Source of the DNA: Nocardia sp.
Lineage (GTDB): Bacteria; Actinomycetota; Actinomycetes; Mycobacteriales; Mycobacteriaceae
Assembly (NCBI GenBank): GCA_014360565.1
Contig: JACIXH010000020.1
Location: 1 to 40,784, forward strand
Reading direction: 5' to 3'
DNA: 40,784 nt
Below are positions 8,421 through 16,143 of the stretch, piece by piece. The notes below the pieces were generated by a model. The model worked only from the letters and a program-made list of their open reading frames with translations, ran no database searches and had not been told where the DNA came from. The position numbers and the translations under genes were made by a program. Each line of letters begins with the position of its first letter. Position 1 is the stretch's first letter.

Positions 8421-9314
8421 CTACAGGTCGGCCAGCGCGATGCCGGTGAGCGCGCTGCCGATCCTGACCAGGTCGGTATCGGTGCCGACGCCGACGTGGA
8501 CCAGGCGGATCGTGCCGCCGAGGTCGCTCACATAGAAGCGGGAATCGAACCCGGTCACGCCGATCGCCTCGTGGTAGCCGGTGGAGATGATCTCCGGGGT
8601 GCCCACTTCCGGTTGGACCTCGGCCCTGTACAGGGCGTTGCCGTGGGGGGCGGCGCCGCGATCGGTCCAGACGAGCTCACCGACGCCGTGCAATGCGACG
8701 TCGATCGGCTCGGGCAGGTTCTCCCAGAGCAGTTCGATGTCGGTGCGGGCGGCGGGATCCGCGCCCGGTGGCAGGTCGAGGGGAGCGCGGAAGATCCGGC
8801 CGTCGCCCGCCTTGGCCGCGCCCTTCTGCGTCCAGTACACGAGGCGGCGGTCGAGGTCGAGACAGATGCCGACGCACCAGTTGCGCTCGATAGAGGTTTC
8901 CTCGCCGCTGCCGGTCACCACGAGGGCGTGCAGGTCGTCGCCGTTCAGATCGCAGGTGAGGATCTGCATGCCCTCGCGATCACACCAATACAGCCTGCCC
9001 CGTTCGAAATCGGCGGCCAACTGCTTGCCGGTGGTGAAGGCGCCGATCGAGACGATCGTGGTGCGGTTGCCGCCGTCGAGGTCGACGCGTTCGATGGAAC
9101 CGTTGCGGGAGAAGAACTCCGGCTCGACGCCGGACACCGCGCGCGCGTCGGGTGTGCCCATGTTGGTCCAGTAGATATGGCCACGCAGCTTGTCGACGAC
9201 GACACCGTCGGGACACCGGTCGAGACCGTCGACGACGGTGCGCACCCGGTTGCCGTCGAGCGAAACAGCGTGCATCACACCGGCTTCGAGGTCGAGGGCC
9301 ACTATTTCGGTCAT
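8421..9314 (-). CDS. YWTD-repeat (LDL-receptor class B) beta-propeller protein
   Basis: This 297-aa protein carries successive propeller-blade motifs: YWTNMGT, YWCDREG, YWTQKGA, VWTDRGA and a final Y-V-S-D-L-G-G, each preceded by hydrophobic strands and followed by R-V-D-L-D-G-type turns. That is the LDL-receptor class B/YWTD propeller. No signal peptide is visible, so it is probably cytoplasmic. Some bacterial propellers of this shape are lactonases or sugar/ligand-binding proteins, but no catalytic residues can be assigned here. It starts 4 bases after the stop of a 3-hydroxyacyl-CoA-dehydrogenase-like gene, so the two are cotranscribed and may act on one pathway. Confidence 0.82.
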   Translation of the reverse strand: MTEIVALDLEAGVMHAVSLDGNRVRTVVDGLDRCPDGVVVDKLRGHIYWTNMGTPDARAVSGVEPEFFSRNGSIERVDLDGGNRTTIVSIGAFTTGKQLAADFERGRLYWCDREGMQILTCDLNGDDLHALVVTGSGEETSIERNWCVGICLDLDRRLVYWTQKGAAKAGDGRIFRAPLDLPPGADPAARTDIELLWENLPEPIDVALHGVGELVWTDRGAAPHGNALYRAEVQPEVGTPEIISTGYHEAIGVTGFDSRFYVSDLGGTIRLVHVGVGTDTDLVRIGSALTGIALADL

Positions 9315-9318
9315 GGGC

Positions 9319-10194
9319 TCAGCCCTGCTTCGGCTTCGGGTAGTCGTCGTAGAAACCCTCGCCGGACTTCACCCCGAGCTTGCCCGCGTCGACATACTTC
9401 TTCAGCAGCTCGACCGGCCCCTTCGGCAAATTCGGGTTCTCCCGCTCGTAGTGCTGCTCGATATCGAGCACCACATCGAGGCCCACCTGGTCCATCATTC
9501 GGAACGGGCCCGCGACGGTGCCGAAATTCTGCATGAACATCGCATCGATATCGCGTGGAATCGACACACCTTCGTAGACGACCTCCAGTGATTCGCGCTT
9601 GATGGCGGCCCAGATGCGGTTGAAGATGAAACCGGTGGACTCCCGGCGCACCAGGAACGGATGTAATCCGTACTGCGGGAACGTCTCCAGGACGAAATCG
9701 AGGATATCTTGCGATGTGTCGCCGTTCGACATCACGTCGAGCGCTGTCGTCTGCGGCGGCATGTAGAAGTGGGTGTTGAGCATCCGGTCGCTGGTCTTCA
9801 AATCCTCGGTGAACAACCGGCTCGCGTACGACGACGAATTCGAGGCGACGATCGCATCGGCATCGGTTTCGCTGTCGAGCTGGGCGAAGACCTTCTTCTT
9901 CAAATCCAGGACCTCCGGCACCGCCTCGACCACCAGCCACGCGCCCTTCACGCCGATGGCCTGATCGGGCACGTACTCGGCGGTGCCCGGCGTACCGTTC
10001 GGCACCGCAGCGGCCATATCGGGTAGCTGCTTCTCCACGAAGGCCACGGCCGCGTTGCCCACCTCGCCGTCGGGATCGATGATGCGGACCTCACCACCCC
10101 TGGTGGCGAACATCAGGGCGATCCGTCTGCCCAGCGTCCCCGCGCCGATCACGGCGACCGGACGCTGGAAATGGTTCTTCGGAACAATGCTCAC
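9319..10194 (-). CDS. 3-hydroxyacyl-CoA dehydrogenase-family oxidoreductase
   Basis: This 291-aa protein has an N-terminal NAD(P)-binding Rossmann fold: V-A-V-I-G-A-G-T-L-G near residues 13-22 and an acidic D40 (V-R-I-I-D-P-D) that favours NAD. The middle has A-S-N-S-S-S and T-H-F-Y-M-P-P-Q, and the C-terminal half is the helical 3HCDH domain (T-G-F-I-F-N-R to G-E-G-F-Y-D-D-Y). Classical hydroxybutyryl-CoA dehydrogenases have HFFNP at the second motif; here it is HFYMPP, so the substrate may not be a 3-hydroxyacyl-CoA and could be another 3-hydroxy acid. I chose the GTG at 10194 because AGGGAG precedes it by 6 bases; upstream residues look non-coding. It is followed directly by the YWTD propeller gene. 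Confidence 0.88.
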   Translation of the reverse strand: MSIVPKNHFQRPVAVIGAGTLGRRIALMFATRGGEVRIIDPDGEVGNAAVAFVEKQLPDMAAAVPNGTPGTAEYVPDQAIGVKGAWLVVEAVPEVLDLKKKVFAQLDSETDADAIVASNSSSYASRLFTEDLKTSDRMLNTHFYMPPQTTALDVMSNGDTSQDILDFVLETFPQYGLHPFLVRRESTGFIFNRIWAAIKRESLEVVYEGVSIPRDIDAMFMQNFGTVAGPFRMMDQVGLDVVLDIEQHYERENPNLPKGPVELLKKYVDAGKLGVKSGEGFYDDYPKPKQG

Positions 10195-10392
10195 AGTGAC
10201 TCCCTTTGCACAGGCGGCGGGAAGAACTCGGTGATGCAATCGACAGCCCTGCCAGCTTAATGCGCAAGGCCGACGCGCCGGCCGCCGGCCGCATCCGACT
10301 TGGTGGACACCCCGTCACGACCGGCGCGGATGTGGTTGCCTTATTCTCACGTTCTGCACATTCTTCGCGCGTCAGCACTAGGGGGCTCCTCG

Positions 10393-11748
10393 ATGACCAC
10401 ACTGGCCTCCGGATTGTTCATCGATTGGGAAGAGCTGACGGGGCAGTCGAAATTCGTCGTCGAGCTGGTCAGTTTCCCGATCTTCAGCGCGCTCGCCGGG
10501 TGGCTGACCAACTGGACCGGCGTGCTCATGCTGTTCTGGCCGCTGTACTTCAAAGGCTTCCGGGTCCCGATGCTGCACGTGCTGTACCCGTATCTGCCGC
10601 GCCGGGTGCAGGTCCTGCCCACCTTTTCCGGGGACGGGCGCAAGCTCGGCTTTCAGGGGTTCATCCCGGCTCGCTCCGAGAAGATGGCCAGCATCTGTGT
10701 GGACAAGGCGCTGATGCGGATCGGCAGCCCGCGCGACTTCATCTCCGAGCTGGACCTCGACGGGATCGGCGACTACCTCGCCGAACGGGCGCGCGATCAG
10801 GTGCAGCCGATCGTCGACGAGATCATGCACCGGGAGAACCCGGACCTGTGGCGCTCCTTGCCGCGGCCGGTGAAACAGGCCATCTACCAGCGAGTGGACC
10901 GGCAGCTGCCCGCGCTGTGCCGACGCGCGTTCGAGAGCCTGGGCGACAATATCGACCAGCTGCTCGACGTGAAGAACTTCGTGATCAGGTACCTGGAGAA
11001 GAACCCGTCCATCCTCAAGGACCTCACCACCACCATCGCCGCGCCCGAGCTCAAGTTCATGGCGCGCATCGGTCTGCTCGGTGCGCCGTTCGGCCTGATC
11101 CTGGCGCTGTACCTGCACATCCACTCGCAGATTCCGTACTGGGGCGCGATTCCCGCGTGGGTGATCGTGCTGTTCGCCTCGGCGATGATCGGTGTGACGG
11201 TGAACGTCATCGCGATCAAGATGGTGTTCGAGCCGGGCGACCCGCAGCCGCGCTACAAGTACCTGTGGCGCCAGGCGCTGCTGGCCAAGCGCCAGCCCCA
11301 GGCCGCCACCGACCTCTCCCACATCCTGGCCTATCAGGTGCTGACCGTGGAGAACCTGTCCATCGAGCTGCTGGAAGGGCCCAACGGGGACAAGACCCGC
11401 CAGCTCATCGAACGGGTGGTGGCGGAGGAGATCCACAAGCAGCTCGGCGCTACCGCATTCATGGTGCGGGCCGCGATGGGCAAGAAGCAGTTCGAGAACC
11501 TGGCGGTCTCCGGCGCCGGCGCCGGGCTGATCTCGGCGCGCACGATGATCTCCGACGAGCAGTTCGTCCTGGAACAGGCGAAGAAGATCGACGACTTCGC
11601 CGCGCGCAAGCTGCGGACGCTGACGCCCGGCGAGTTCATGGAGATGTTCTACGCGTCGGTCGAACAGGATGCGTGGCTGCTGTACCTGCACGGTGGGGCG
11701 CTCGGCATCGCCGTCGGCGCACTCCACCTGCTGACCTTCGGCTGGTAA
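10393..11748 (+). CDS. DUF445-family membrane protein
   Basis: This 451-aa protein has an N-terminal hydrophobic segment with G-W-L-T-N-W-T-G-V-L-M, a long soluble helical region, two closely spaced membrane segments in the middle (I-G-L-L-G-A-P-F-G-L-I through V-N-V-I-A-I-K-M-V-F), and a C-terminal membrane segment ending H-L-L-T-F-G-W. The N-W-T and N-V-I-A-I-K-M-V-F repeats are the hallmark of the DUF445/YheB family of bacterial inner-membrane proteins, whose function is unknown. I placed the start at 10393 (M-T-T-L-A-S) after a GGGGG run; an earlier in-frame GTG adds residues that do not fit. It diverges from the 3HCDH-like gene and ends in a terminator at 11758, so it is monocistronic. 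Confidence 0.85.
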   Translation: MTTLASGLFIDWEELTGQSKFVVELVSFPIFSALAGWLTNWTGVLMLFWPLYFKGFRVPMLHVLYPYLPRRVQVLPTFSGDGRKLGFQGFIPARSEKMASICVDKALMRIGSPRDFISELDLDGIGDYLAERARDQVQPIVDEIMHRENPDLWRSLPRPVKQAIYQRVDRQLPALCRRAFESLGDNIDQLLDVKNFVIRYLEKNPSILKDLTTTIAAPELKFMARIGLLGAPFGLILALYLHIHSQIPYWGAIPAWVIVLFASAMIGVTVNVIAIKMVFEPGDPQPRYKYLWRQALLAKRQPQAATDLSHILAYQVLTVENLSIELLEGPNGDKTRQLIERVVAEEIHKQLGATAFMVRAAMGKKQFENLAVSGAGAGLISARTMISDEQFVLEQAKKIDDFAARKLRTLTPGEFMEMFYASVEQDAWLLYLHGGALGIAVGALHLLTFGW

Positions 11749-11757
11749 CACGAATAA

Positions 11758-11781
11758 CAAGCACGCGTGCTTGCATTTTTT
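11758..11781 (+). terminator. Rho-independent terminator after DUF445 gene
   Basis: A perfect 16-base palindrome CAAGCACGCGTGCTTG (11758-11773) is followed by CA and a run of six T. It starts 9 bases after the stop of the DUF445 gene. The inverted repeat with a T-run is the textbook form. Confidence 0.88.
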
Positions 11782-11852
11782 GACGACCGCTGCGACCCTT
11801 GTCACGACGGCGCACCGATACCGGGTCGCGCCATGATGGGCAAGGGAACTCC

Positions 11853-12644
11853 ATGGCTGACCTCGCAGCGCTGCTCGACGATTTCGCCGCCGAATGCGCG
11901 GATCTGGAAACCCTGGTCGCACCACTGACCCCCGAACAGTGGCAAACGCCGACGCCCGCCCCACGCTGGGACATCGCCACCCAGATCGCCCACCTGACCT
12001 GGACCGACGAGGTATCGGTGACCGCCGCCACCGATGCCGAGGCGTTCGCCGCGTTCGTGGCCGAGGCCGCGCCGCGCGTGCTGACCATCGTCGACGAAGG
12101 CGCCGAGGAAATCGCCAAGACCCCGCCCGCCGACCTGCTGGTTCGCTGGCGATCCGGTCGTGAACAACTGGCTGCCGCGCTGGCCGCCGTCCCCGCAGGC
12201 ACCAAACTGCCGTGGTTCGGGCCGCCGATGAGCGCCGCGTCGATGATCTCGGCTCGCATCATGGAAACCTGGGCCCACGGTCAGGACGTCGCCGACGCGC
12301 TCGGCGTCACCCGCGTCCCCACCGCCCGCCTGCGCACCGTCGCCCACATCAGCGTCCGCGCCAGGAACTACGCCTATCTGGTCAACGGCGAATCGGGCCC
12401 GCCGGACGAATTCCGCGTAGAACTCACCGCCCCCGACGGCTCGCTGTGGACCTGGGGTCCGGAAGACGCCCCCCAGCGCGTCACCGGCTCCGCCGTCGAC
12501 TTCTGCCTGATCACCACCCAGCGTCGCCATCGCGCCGACACCACACTGAGCACCGAAGGACCCGACGCCGATCATTGGCTCGGCATCGCCCAGGCTTTCG
12601 CGGGCCCTCCCGGCGCCGGTCGCGCCGCGGGCCAGTTCGCCTGA
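11853..12644 (+). CDS. TIGR03084-type DinB-like metal-binding protein
   Basis: This 263-aa protein begins M-A-D-L-A-A-L-L-D-D-F and has the pattern L-T-P-E-Q-W, W-D-I-A-T-Q-I-A-H-L-T-W-T-D, and later M-E-T-W-A-H-G-Q-D-V-A-D-A-L-G-V. These two His-bearing motifs (I-A-H-L and W-A-H-G-x-D) form the metal site of the DinB/MDMPI (mycothiol-dependent maleylpyruvate isomerase-like) superfamily, and the full-length layout matches TIGR03084. Many members are proposed mycothiol-dependent enzymes; the substrate here is unknown. AAGGGA 5 bases upstream supports this start over an earlier in-frame one. Confidence 0.85.
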   Translation: MADLAALLDDFAAECADLETLVAPLTPEQWQTPTPAPRWDIATQIAHLTWTDEVSVTAATDAEAFAAFVAEAAPRVLTIVDEGAEEIAKTPPADLLVRWRSGREQLAAALAAVPAGTKLPWFGPPMSAASMISARIMETWAHGQDVADALGVTRVPTARLRTVAHISVRARNYAYLVNGESGPPDEFRVELTAPDGSLWTWGPEDAPQRVTGSAVDFCLITTQRRHRADTTLSTEGPDADHWLGIAQAFAGPPGAGRAAGQFA

Positions 12645-12980
12645 GGATCGGAATACGAACAGGCGAGCGCCAGTCTCGGAGCGCCATTCGTGCCGACTGC
12701 CCCGGACTTCGTTGGCCGGGGGTGACCTCCGTGGCAGTCGTGAACAACGCTCGCCTGCTCTCCTGGGATACCCGTTGCGTGGTGTGAGAAACACTTGCGC
12801 GCGCGAAAACCCGCTCCGACTAGTAGTGATACGGCAGCGTTTCGGATGTGGCTCTGATCTCAGCCGCCGGAGGCGGTCACGGCGCGCGCGAGCACGTACC
12901 GTGGAAATCAGCACGTGGCTTTCAACGATGCGGGCCCGCTCAACTCGGGTATACCCACAGCCACAGGAGGGAACCGCATC
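12645..12980. other. 336-base intergenic region
   Basis: No credible gene. The left part holds the nested inverted-repeat element (12660-12757), described separately. The right part has a short GTGT-gagaa-ACAC hairpin around 12780-12793, GC-rich alternating runs and a strong AGGAGG Shine-Dalgarno just before the next gene's GTG. A promoter is expected here but I cannot place its boxes with confidence. Confidence 0.5.
12660..12757. repeat. Nested inverted-repeat element
   Basis: Two terminal 10-base arms, CAGGCGAGCG (12660-12669) and CGCTCGCCTG (12748-12757), are perfect reverse complements. Inside lie CGACTGCC (12694-12701) and GGCAGTCG (12733-12740), and inside those CCGG (12702-12705) and CCGG (12716-12719). 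The three nested stems could fold as one long branched hairpin. It may be a structured RNA, the transcript end of the upstream gene, or a small MITE-like element. No T-run follows, so a simple intrinsic terminator is unlikely. Confidence 0.5.
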
Positions 12981-13712
12981 GTGAACGCTCATCGACCTGC
13001 TCAGATCGTGCGCTTGTCCGCGATCGTCTTCTCCGGCGCCGCCAGTCTCTGCCTCACCGTGGCCGCAGGCGCCTACATCGTCAATCACATGCCCGAACTC
13101 GCGCCGCCGCGCGCGCAGGAGTACGCGGGACCCGCTGCGACACCGCACCCCGGTGTGCACCGACCCTTCTCTACTCAGGACTCCGCACCACGCGCCGAGG
13201 TCGAGCTGGCCATGTCCTTCGAGACAACTGCGCTGTCGACCGAACGGGCGGAAAGCGCCGCCACGCGCATGCCGATCACCGCGAAGCAGTCCGGCGCCGG
13301 TGCGCGACCGGGCAATTCGCCGCTGACCGGACGGGTCGGGATCGGCGGCACCTACCTCGGCGCGCAAGTGGTTCCGGCGCGTAGCGACACCGTCGCGGTC
13401 ACCGTGGACACGAACCTGGTGACGGTGGCGGCGAAATACCTCGGGATGACCGTCGATCCGGCCGCGGTGACCGCACTGCACACCGAATTCGACGCGCGCC
13501 GCGGCGAATTGATGTTCGTGTTGTCCGATCCCGGCCTCGGCAGCCACACGCTGCGGGTCGAGCGCGTCGAAGCGCCGGCGGGCGCCGAACCGTCCGCGAC
13601 TCCTGGCAGCGAGACTCCCAGCGCCGAACCGGCGTCCGTAGATCCGGCGCCCGGCGATGTCGAGACGCCGCGGTCGTCGATCGAGAAGCCGCCGACTACC
13701 GTCGCCGTGTGA
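12981..13712 (+). CDS. Membrane-anchored protein of unknown function
   Basis: A 243-aa product with a GTG start preceded by CAGGAGGG at good spacing. Residues about 10-33 (V-R-L-S-A-I-V-F-S-G-A-A-S-L-C-L-T-V-A-A-G) form an N-terminal membrane anchor or uncleaved signal. A Pro/Ala/Ser-rich linker leads to a compact domain at about 110-195 (G-I-G-G-T-Y-L-G-A-Q-V to S-H-T-L-R-V-E-R), and the tail is again Pro/Ser/Glu-rich. I do not recognise the domain. The stop overlaps the start of the L-2-hydroxyglutarate oxidase gene (GTGTGA), which implies coupled translation, but a functional link between a surface-type protein and that oxidase is not obvious. Confidence 0.65.
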   Translation: MNAHRPAQIVRLSAIVFSGAASLCLTVAAGAYIVNHMPELAPPRAQEYAGPAATPHPGVHRPFSTQDSAPRAEVELAMSFETTALSTERAESAATRMPITAKQSGAGARPGNSPLTGRVGIGGTYLGAQVVPARSDTVAVTVDTNLVTVAAKYLGMTVDPAAVTALHTEFDARRGELMFVLSDPGLGSHTLRVERVEAPAGAEPSATPGSETPSAEPASVDPAPGDVETPRSSIEKPPTTVAV

Positions 13713-14926
13713 CTCCTCGCGGCACCTCCCACGGTGCATACGACTTCTGTGTAGTCGGCGGCGGCATTGTCGGCGTTGCCACCGCGCACCGCCTGCTCAC
13801 CGAGTACCCCGGGGCAAGCCTGGTGCTCGTCGAGAAAGAGGCCACCCTCGGCGCGCATCAGACCGGGCACAACAGCGGCGTCATCCACTCCGGGATCTAT
13901 TATCCCCCGGACAGTTTGAAGGCACGGCTGTGCCGGGCGGGGGCGCAGTGGACGAAGGAATTTGCCGCAGCCCATGACATTCCGTTCCGGGAATGCGGAA
14001 AGTTGCTGGTAGCAACCGATTCCGCCGAACACGAGCGAATGCTCGCGCTCTACGAACGCTCGATCGCCAACGGGGTAGCGGTCGAGGCGATCGACGCAGC
14101 CGAGCTGAAACGCCGCGAACCCCGGATCTGCGGTGTCGGTGCGCTTTTCGTACCCGCCACCGGCATCATCGACTACGCGACGATCACCGCCGTGCTCGCC
14201 GAGCAGATCCGGTCCATGGGCGGGGTGATTCTGCTCGGCACCGCCGTCGACGCGATCACCGAGAATGTCTCGGCTGTCACAGTTTCGGGTTCGAGCGGCG
14301 CCGTCACCGCGAAGACGCTGATCGTGTGCGCGGGCTTGCAGGCGGATCGGCTGGCCCGGAAAGCCGGGCTGGACACCGACTTCCGAATCGTCCCGTTCCG
14401 GGGTGAGTACTACCGGCTGCCCGCCGAGCGGTCGGACCTGGTGCGCACCTTGATCTATCCGGTGCCCGATCCCGCGTTGCCCTTTCTCGGCGTCCATCTG
14501 AGCCCGACCATCGACGGTGACATCACCGTCGGACCGAACGCGGTGCTCGGGCTGTCGAGGGAGGGCTACCGCAAGGGCAGCGTGAATCGGCGCGACGCCA
14601 TCGACGTGCTGGGCTTCGCCGGCGTGCGGCGGGTCGCCCGCGACCATTTCGGCACCGGCGTGCGCGAGCTACGAAATTCGGTGTTCAAACGCGGCTACCT
14701 GGCCGAATGCCGCAAGTACTGCCCCGAACTCGGCATCGGCGACCTGCTCGCGCACCGGGCGGGAATCAGGGCCCAGGCGGTGCTGCGCGACGGCACGCTG
14801 GTGCACGATTTCCTCATCGAACGCACGCCGCGCTCGATCCACGTGCTGAACGCGCCCTCGCCGGCCGCGACCTCGGCGATGCCGATCGCGCGATACCTGG
14901 TCGAACAACTCGATTCCGCCAAATAA
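13709..14926 (+). CDS. lhgO: L-2-hydroxyglutarate oxidase
   Basis: This 405-aa FAD-dependent oxidase of the DAO family oxidises L-2-hydroxyglutarate to 2-oxoglutarate. The N-terminal dinucleotide-binding motif V-V-G-G-G-I-V-G (15-22) is followed by E-K-E (binding the ribose) and the family signature G-A-H-Q-T-G-H-N-S-G-V-I-H-S-G-I-Y-Y near 50-67. The middle has R-E-P-R-I and the substrate-side G-I-I-D-Y; the C-terminus carries G-I-R-A-Q-A-V and P-S-P-A-A-T-S-A, which hold the FAD. Length is normal for LhgO/YgaF. The start is a GTG that overlaps the stop of the preceding gene. It most likely repairs L-2-hydroxyglutarate made by side activity of dehydrogenases and passes electrons to the membrane chain. 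Confidence 0.92.
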   Translation: MTPRGTSHGAYDFCVVGGGIVGVATAHRLLTEYPGASLVLVEKEATLGAHQTGHNSGVIHSGIYYPPDSLKARLCRAGAQWTKEFAAAHDIPFRECGKLLVATDSAEHERMLALYERSIANGVAVEAIDAAELKRREPRICGVGALFVPATGIIDYATITAVLAEQIRSMGGVILLGTAVDAITENVSAVTVSGSSGAVTAKTLIVCAGLQADRLARKAGLDTDFRIVPFRGEYYRLPAERSDLVRTLIYPVPDPALPFLGVHLSPTIDGDITVGPNAVLGLSREGYRKGSVNRRDAIDVLGFAGVRRVARDHFGTGVRELRNSVFKRGYLAECRKYCPELGIGDLLAHRAGIRAQAVLRDGTLVHDFLIERTPRSIHVLNAPSPAATSAMPIARYLVEQLDSAK

Positions 14927-14973
14927 AGAGGACATTTGTAGTACTTTTGGTTCATCCGGATCAGGGAGGGCCG

Positions 14974-15453
14974 ATGGGCCACATCAGGTTTGCGAGTGAC
15001 GTCGGCGCGCCGGTCGACGCCGCCTTCGCCTATGCCCAGGATTTCCGCCACGGCTCGCAGTGGATGTTCGGTGTCGCCGATGTCGAGCCGCAGGGCGAAC
15101 CGGATCAGGGCTTGGGCGCCGCGTTCGCGGTGAAAGTCCGGTTGTTCGGGGCGATTCCGCTGAGATCATCGGTGGAGATCACCGAATACCGGCGCAATGC
15201 CGTGATCGGGTATACCCTGCGTGGGCGGGTATACGGAACCGTTACCCTGCGATTCGATCCACTCGGCTACGAACGGTCCGTGTTGACCTGCGAAGCCGAC
15301 TATCCACCACCACGCGGCATGTTCGGCCGCCTGTGCCACGGCCTCGGCCTCGCTGATGCGGCCGCGAAATCGGCACTGCGCCGAACGGAATCGCGGTTGC
15401 GAAGGGAGATAGAGGCATTCCACGGTACCGATCTTGTCGGCCGCATCGCCTAG
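14974..15453 (+). CDS. SRPBCC (polyketide cyclase/START-like) protein
   Basis: A 159-aa protein starting M-G-H-I-R-F-A-S-D-V-G-A-P-V-D-A-A-F-A-Y-A-Q-D-F. The A-P-V-D-x-A-F-A-Y opening, central strands V-E-I-T-E-Y and V-T-L-R-F-D-P-L, and the long C-terminal helix A-L-R-R-T-E-S-R-L-R-R-E-I are typical of the helix-grip SRPBCC fold that binds hydrophobic ligands. AGGGAGG lies 3-9 bases before the ATG. No specific ligand can be read from the sequence. It sits between lhgO and the RNase H gene, 11 bases upstream of the latter, so the three may be cotranscribed. Confidence 0.8.
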   Translation: MGHIRFASDVGAPVDAAFAYAQDFRHGSQWMFGVADVEPQGEPDQGLGAAFAVKVRLFGAIPLRSSVEITEYRRNAVIGYTLRGRVYGTVTLRFDPLGYERSVLTCEADYPPPRGMFGRLCHGLGLADAAAKSALRRTESRLRREIEAFHGTDLVGRIA

Positions 15454-15463
15454 GGTGGCGGTC

Positions 15464-16051
15464 ATGATCATCGTGAGCACCGACGGGTCCTGCCTGCGCA
15501 ATCCCGGTGGTGCCATCGGCTGGGCATGGGTGAATCACGCAGGTCCCGCCGACAGTGGTGGCGCGGCCAGCGGCACCAATCAGATCGCCGAGCTCCGGGG
15601 AGTACTGGAAGCCATCCTCGCTCACCCCGGCACCGAACCGATGCTGATCGAGAGCGACTCCCAGTACGCCATCAAGTGCGCGTCGGAATGGATCACCAGC
15701 TGGCGCCGCAACGGGTGGCGCACCTCCACCGGCGGCGCGGTGAAGAACGTCGAGATCATCAAGCAGATCGACCGAGCCATCACCGCGCGCGAAGGACCGG
15801 TGCGGTTCCGTTGGGTGCGCGGCCATGTGGGCAACTACTTCAACGAACAGGCCGACAAGCTGGCAGGCGAGGCCGCACGCGCGGTCCGCGACAACCCAGC
15901 TCTCGGCCGCGACGAGACCGCGCCCGCCGAGCGGGAGCCATCGAGGCCGCAGGGCCGAGAACCCGCGACGGCGGCCGCCAAGATCACGATCTCCACAGGG
16001 AAGTCGGTCGCGCCTTCCGCGCCTACCGCAGGGACTCTCACCCTGTTCTAG
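15464..16051 (+). CDS. rnhA: Ribonuclease HI
   Basis: This enzyme cuts RNA in RNA-DNA hybrids. The 195-aa product has the RNase HI core with all four metal-binding acids: D7 (S-T-D-G-S-C), E43 (Q-I-A-E-L-R), D65 (E-S-D-S-Q-Y-A-I-K) and D131 (N-E-Q-A-D-K-L-A), plus H121 in R-G-H-V-G-N. The core covers about residues 1-138; the remaining 57 residues are a charged, low-complexity tail that ordinary RNase HI lacks. The start ATG-ATC-ATC follows an AGGGTGG box at 8 bases. The gene faces the mce operon across a shared terminator. Confidence 0.93.
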   Translation: MIIVSTDGSCLRNPGGAIGWAWVNHAGPADSGGAASGTNQIAELRGVLEAILAHPGTEPMLIESDSQYAIKCASEWITSWRRNGWRTSTGGAVKNVEIIKQIDRAITAREGPVRFRWVRGHVGNYFNEQADKLAGEAARAVRDNPALGRDETAPAEREPSRPQGREPATAAAKITISTGKSVAPSAPTAGTLTLF

Positions 16052-16075
16052 GCGCTGCGCGACCGGAGTGGGACC

Positions 16076-16121
16076 GAAAAACGAAACGCCGCGGGCACAG
16101 CAATATGCCCGCGGCGTTTCG
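16076..16121 (-). terminator. Strong terminator at the end of the mce operon
   Basis: Perfect 16-base arms CGAAACGCCGCGGGCA (16082-16097) and their reverse complement (16106-16121) enclose an 8-base loop. Read on the minus strand the stem is followed by TTTTT, so it ends the mce operon transcript; for the plus-strand RNase H gene it is a stem without a T-run. It lies between the two convergent genes. Confidence 0.92.
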
Positions 16122-16143
16122 GTGTCTCAGTTGCCCGAGTGGA

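Noticed and set aside
12712..12984. 90-codon plus-strand frame in the 336-base gap
   Set aside because: It covers the inverted-repeat element, has Arg-rich composition and no ribosome site, and overlaps the next gene's Shine-Dalgarno.
11802..13739. 645-codon minus-strand open frame
   Set aside because: Low-complexity Arg/Gly/Ala composition opposite TIGR03084 and the anchored protein; no motif and no ribosome site.
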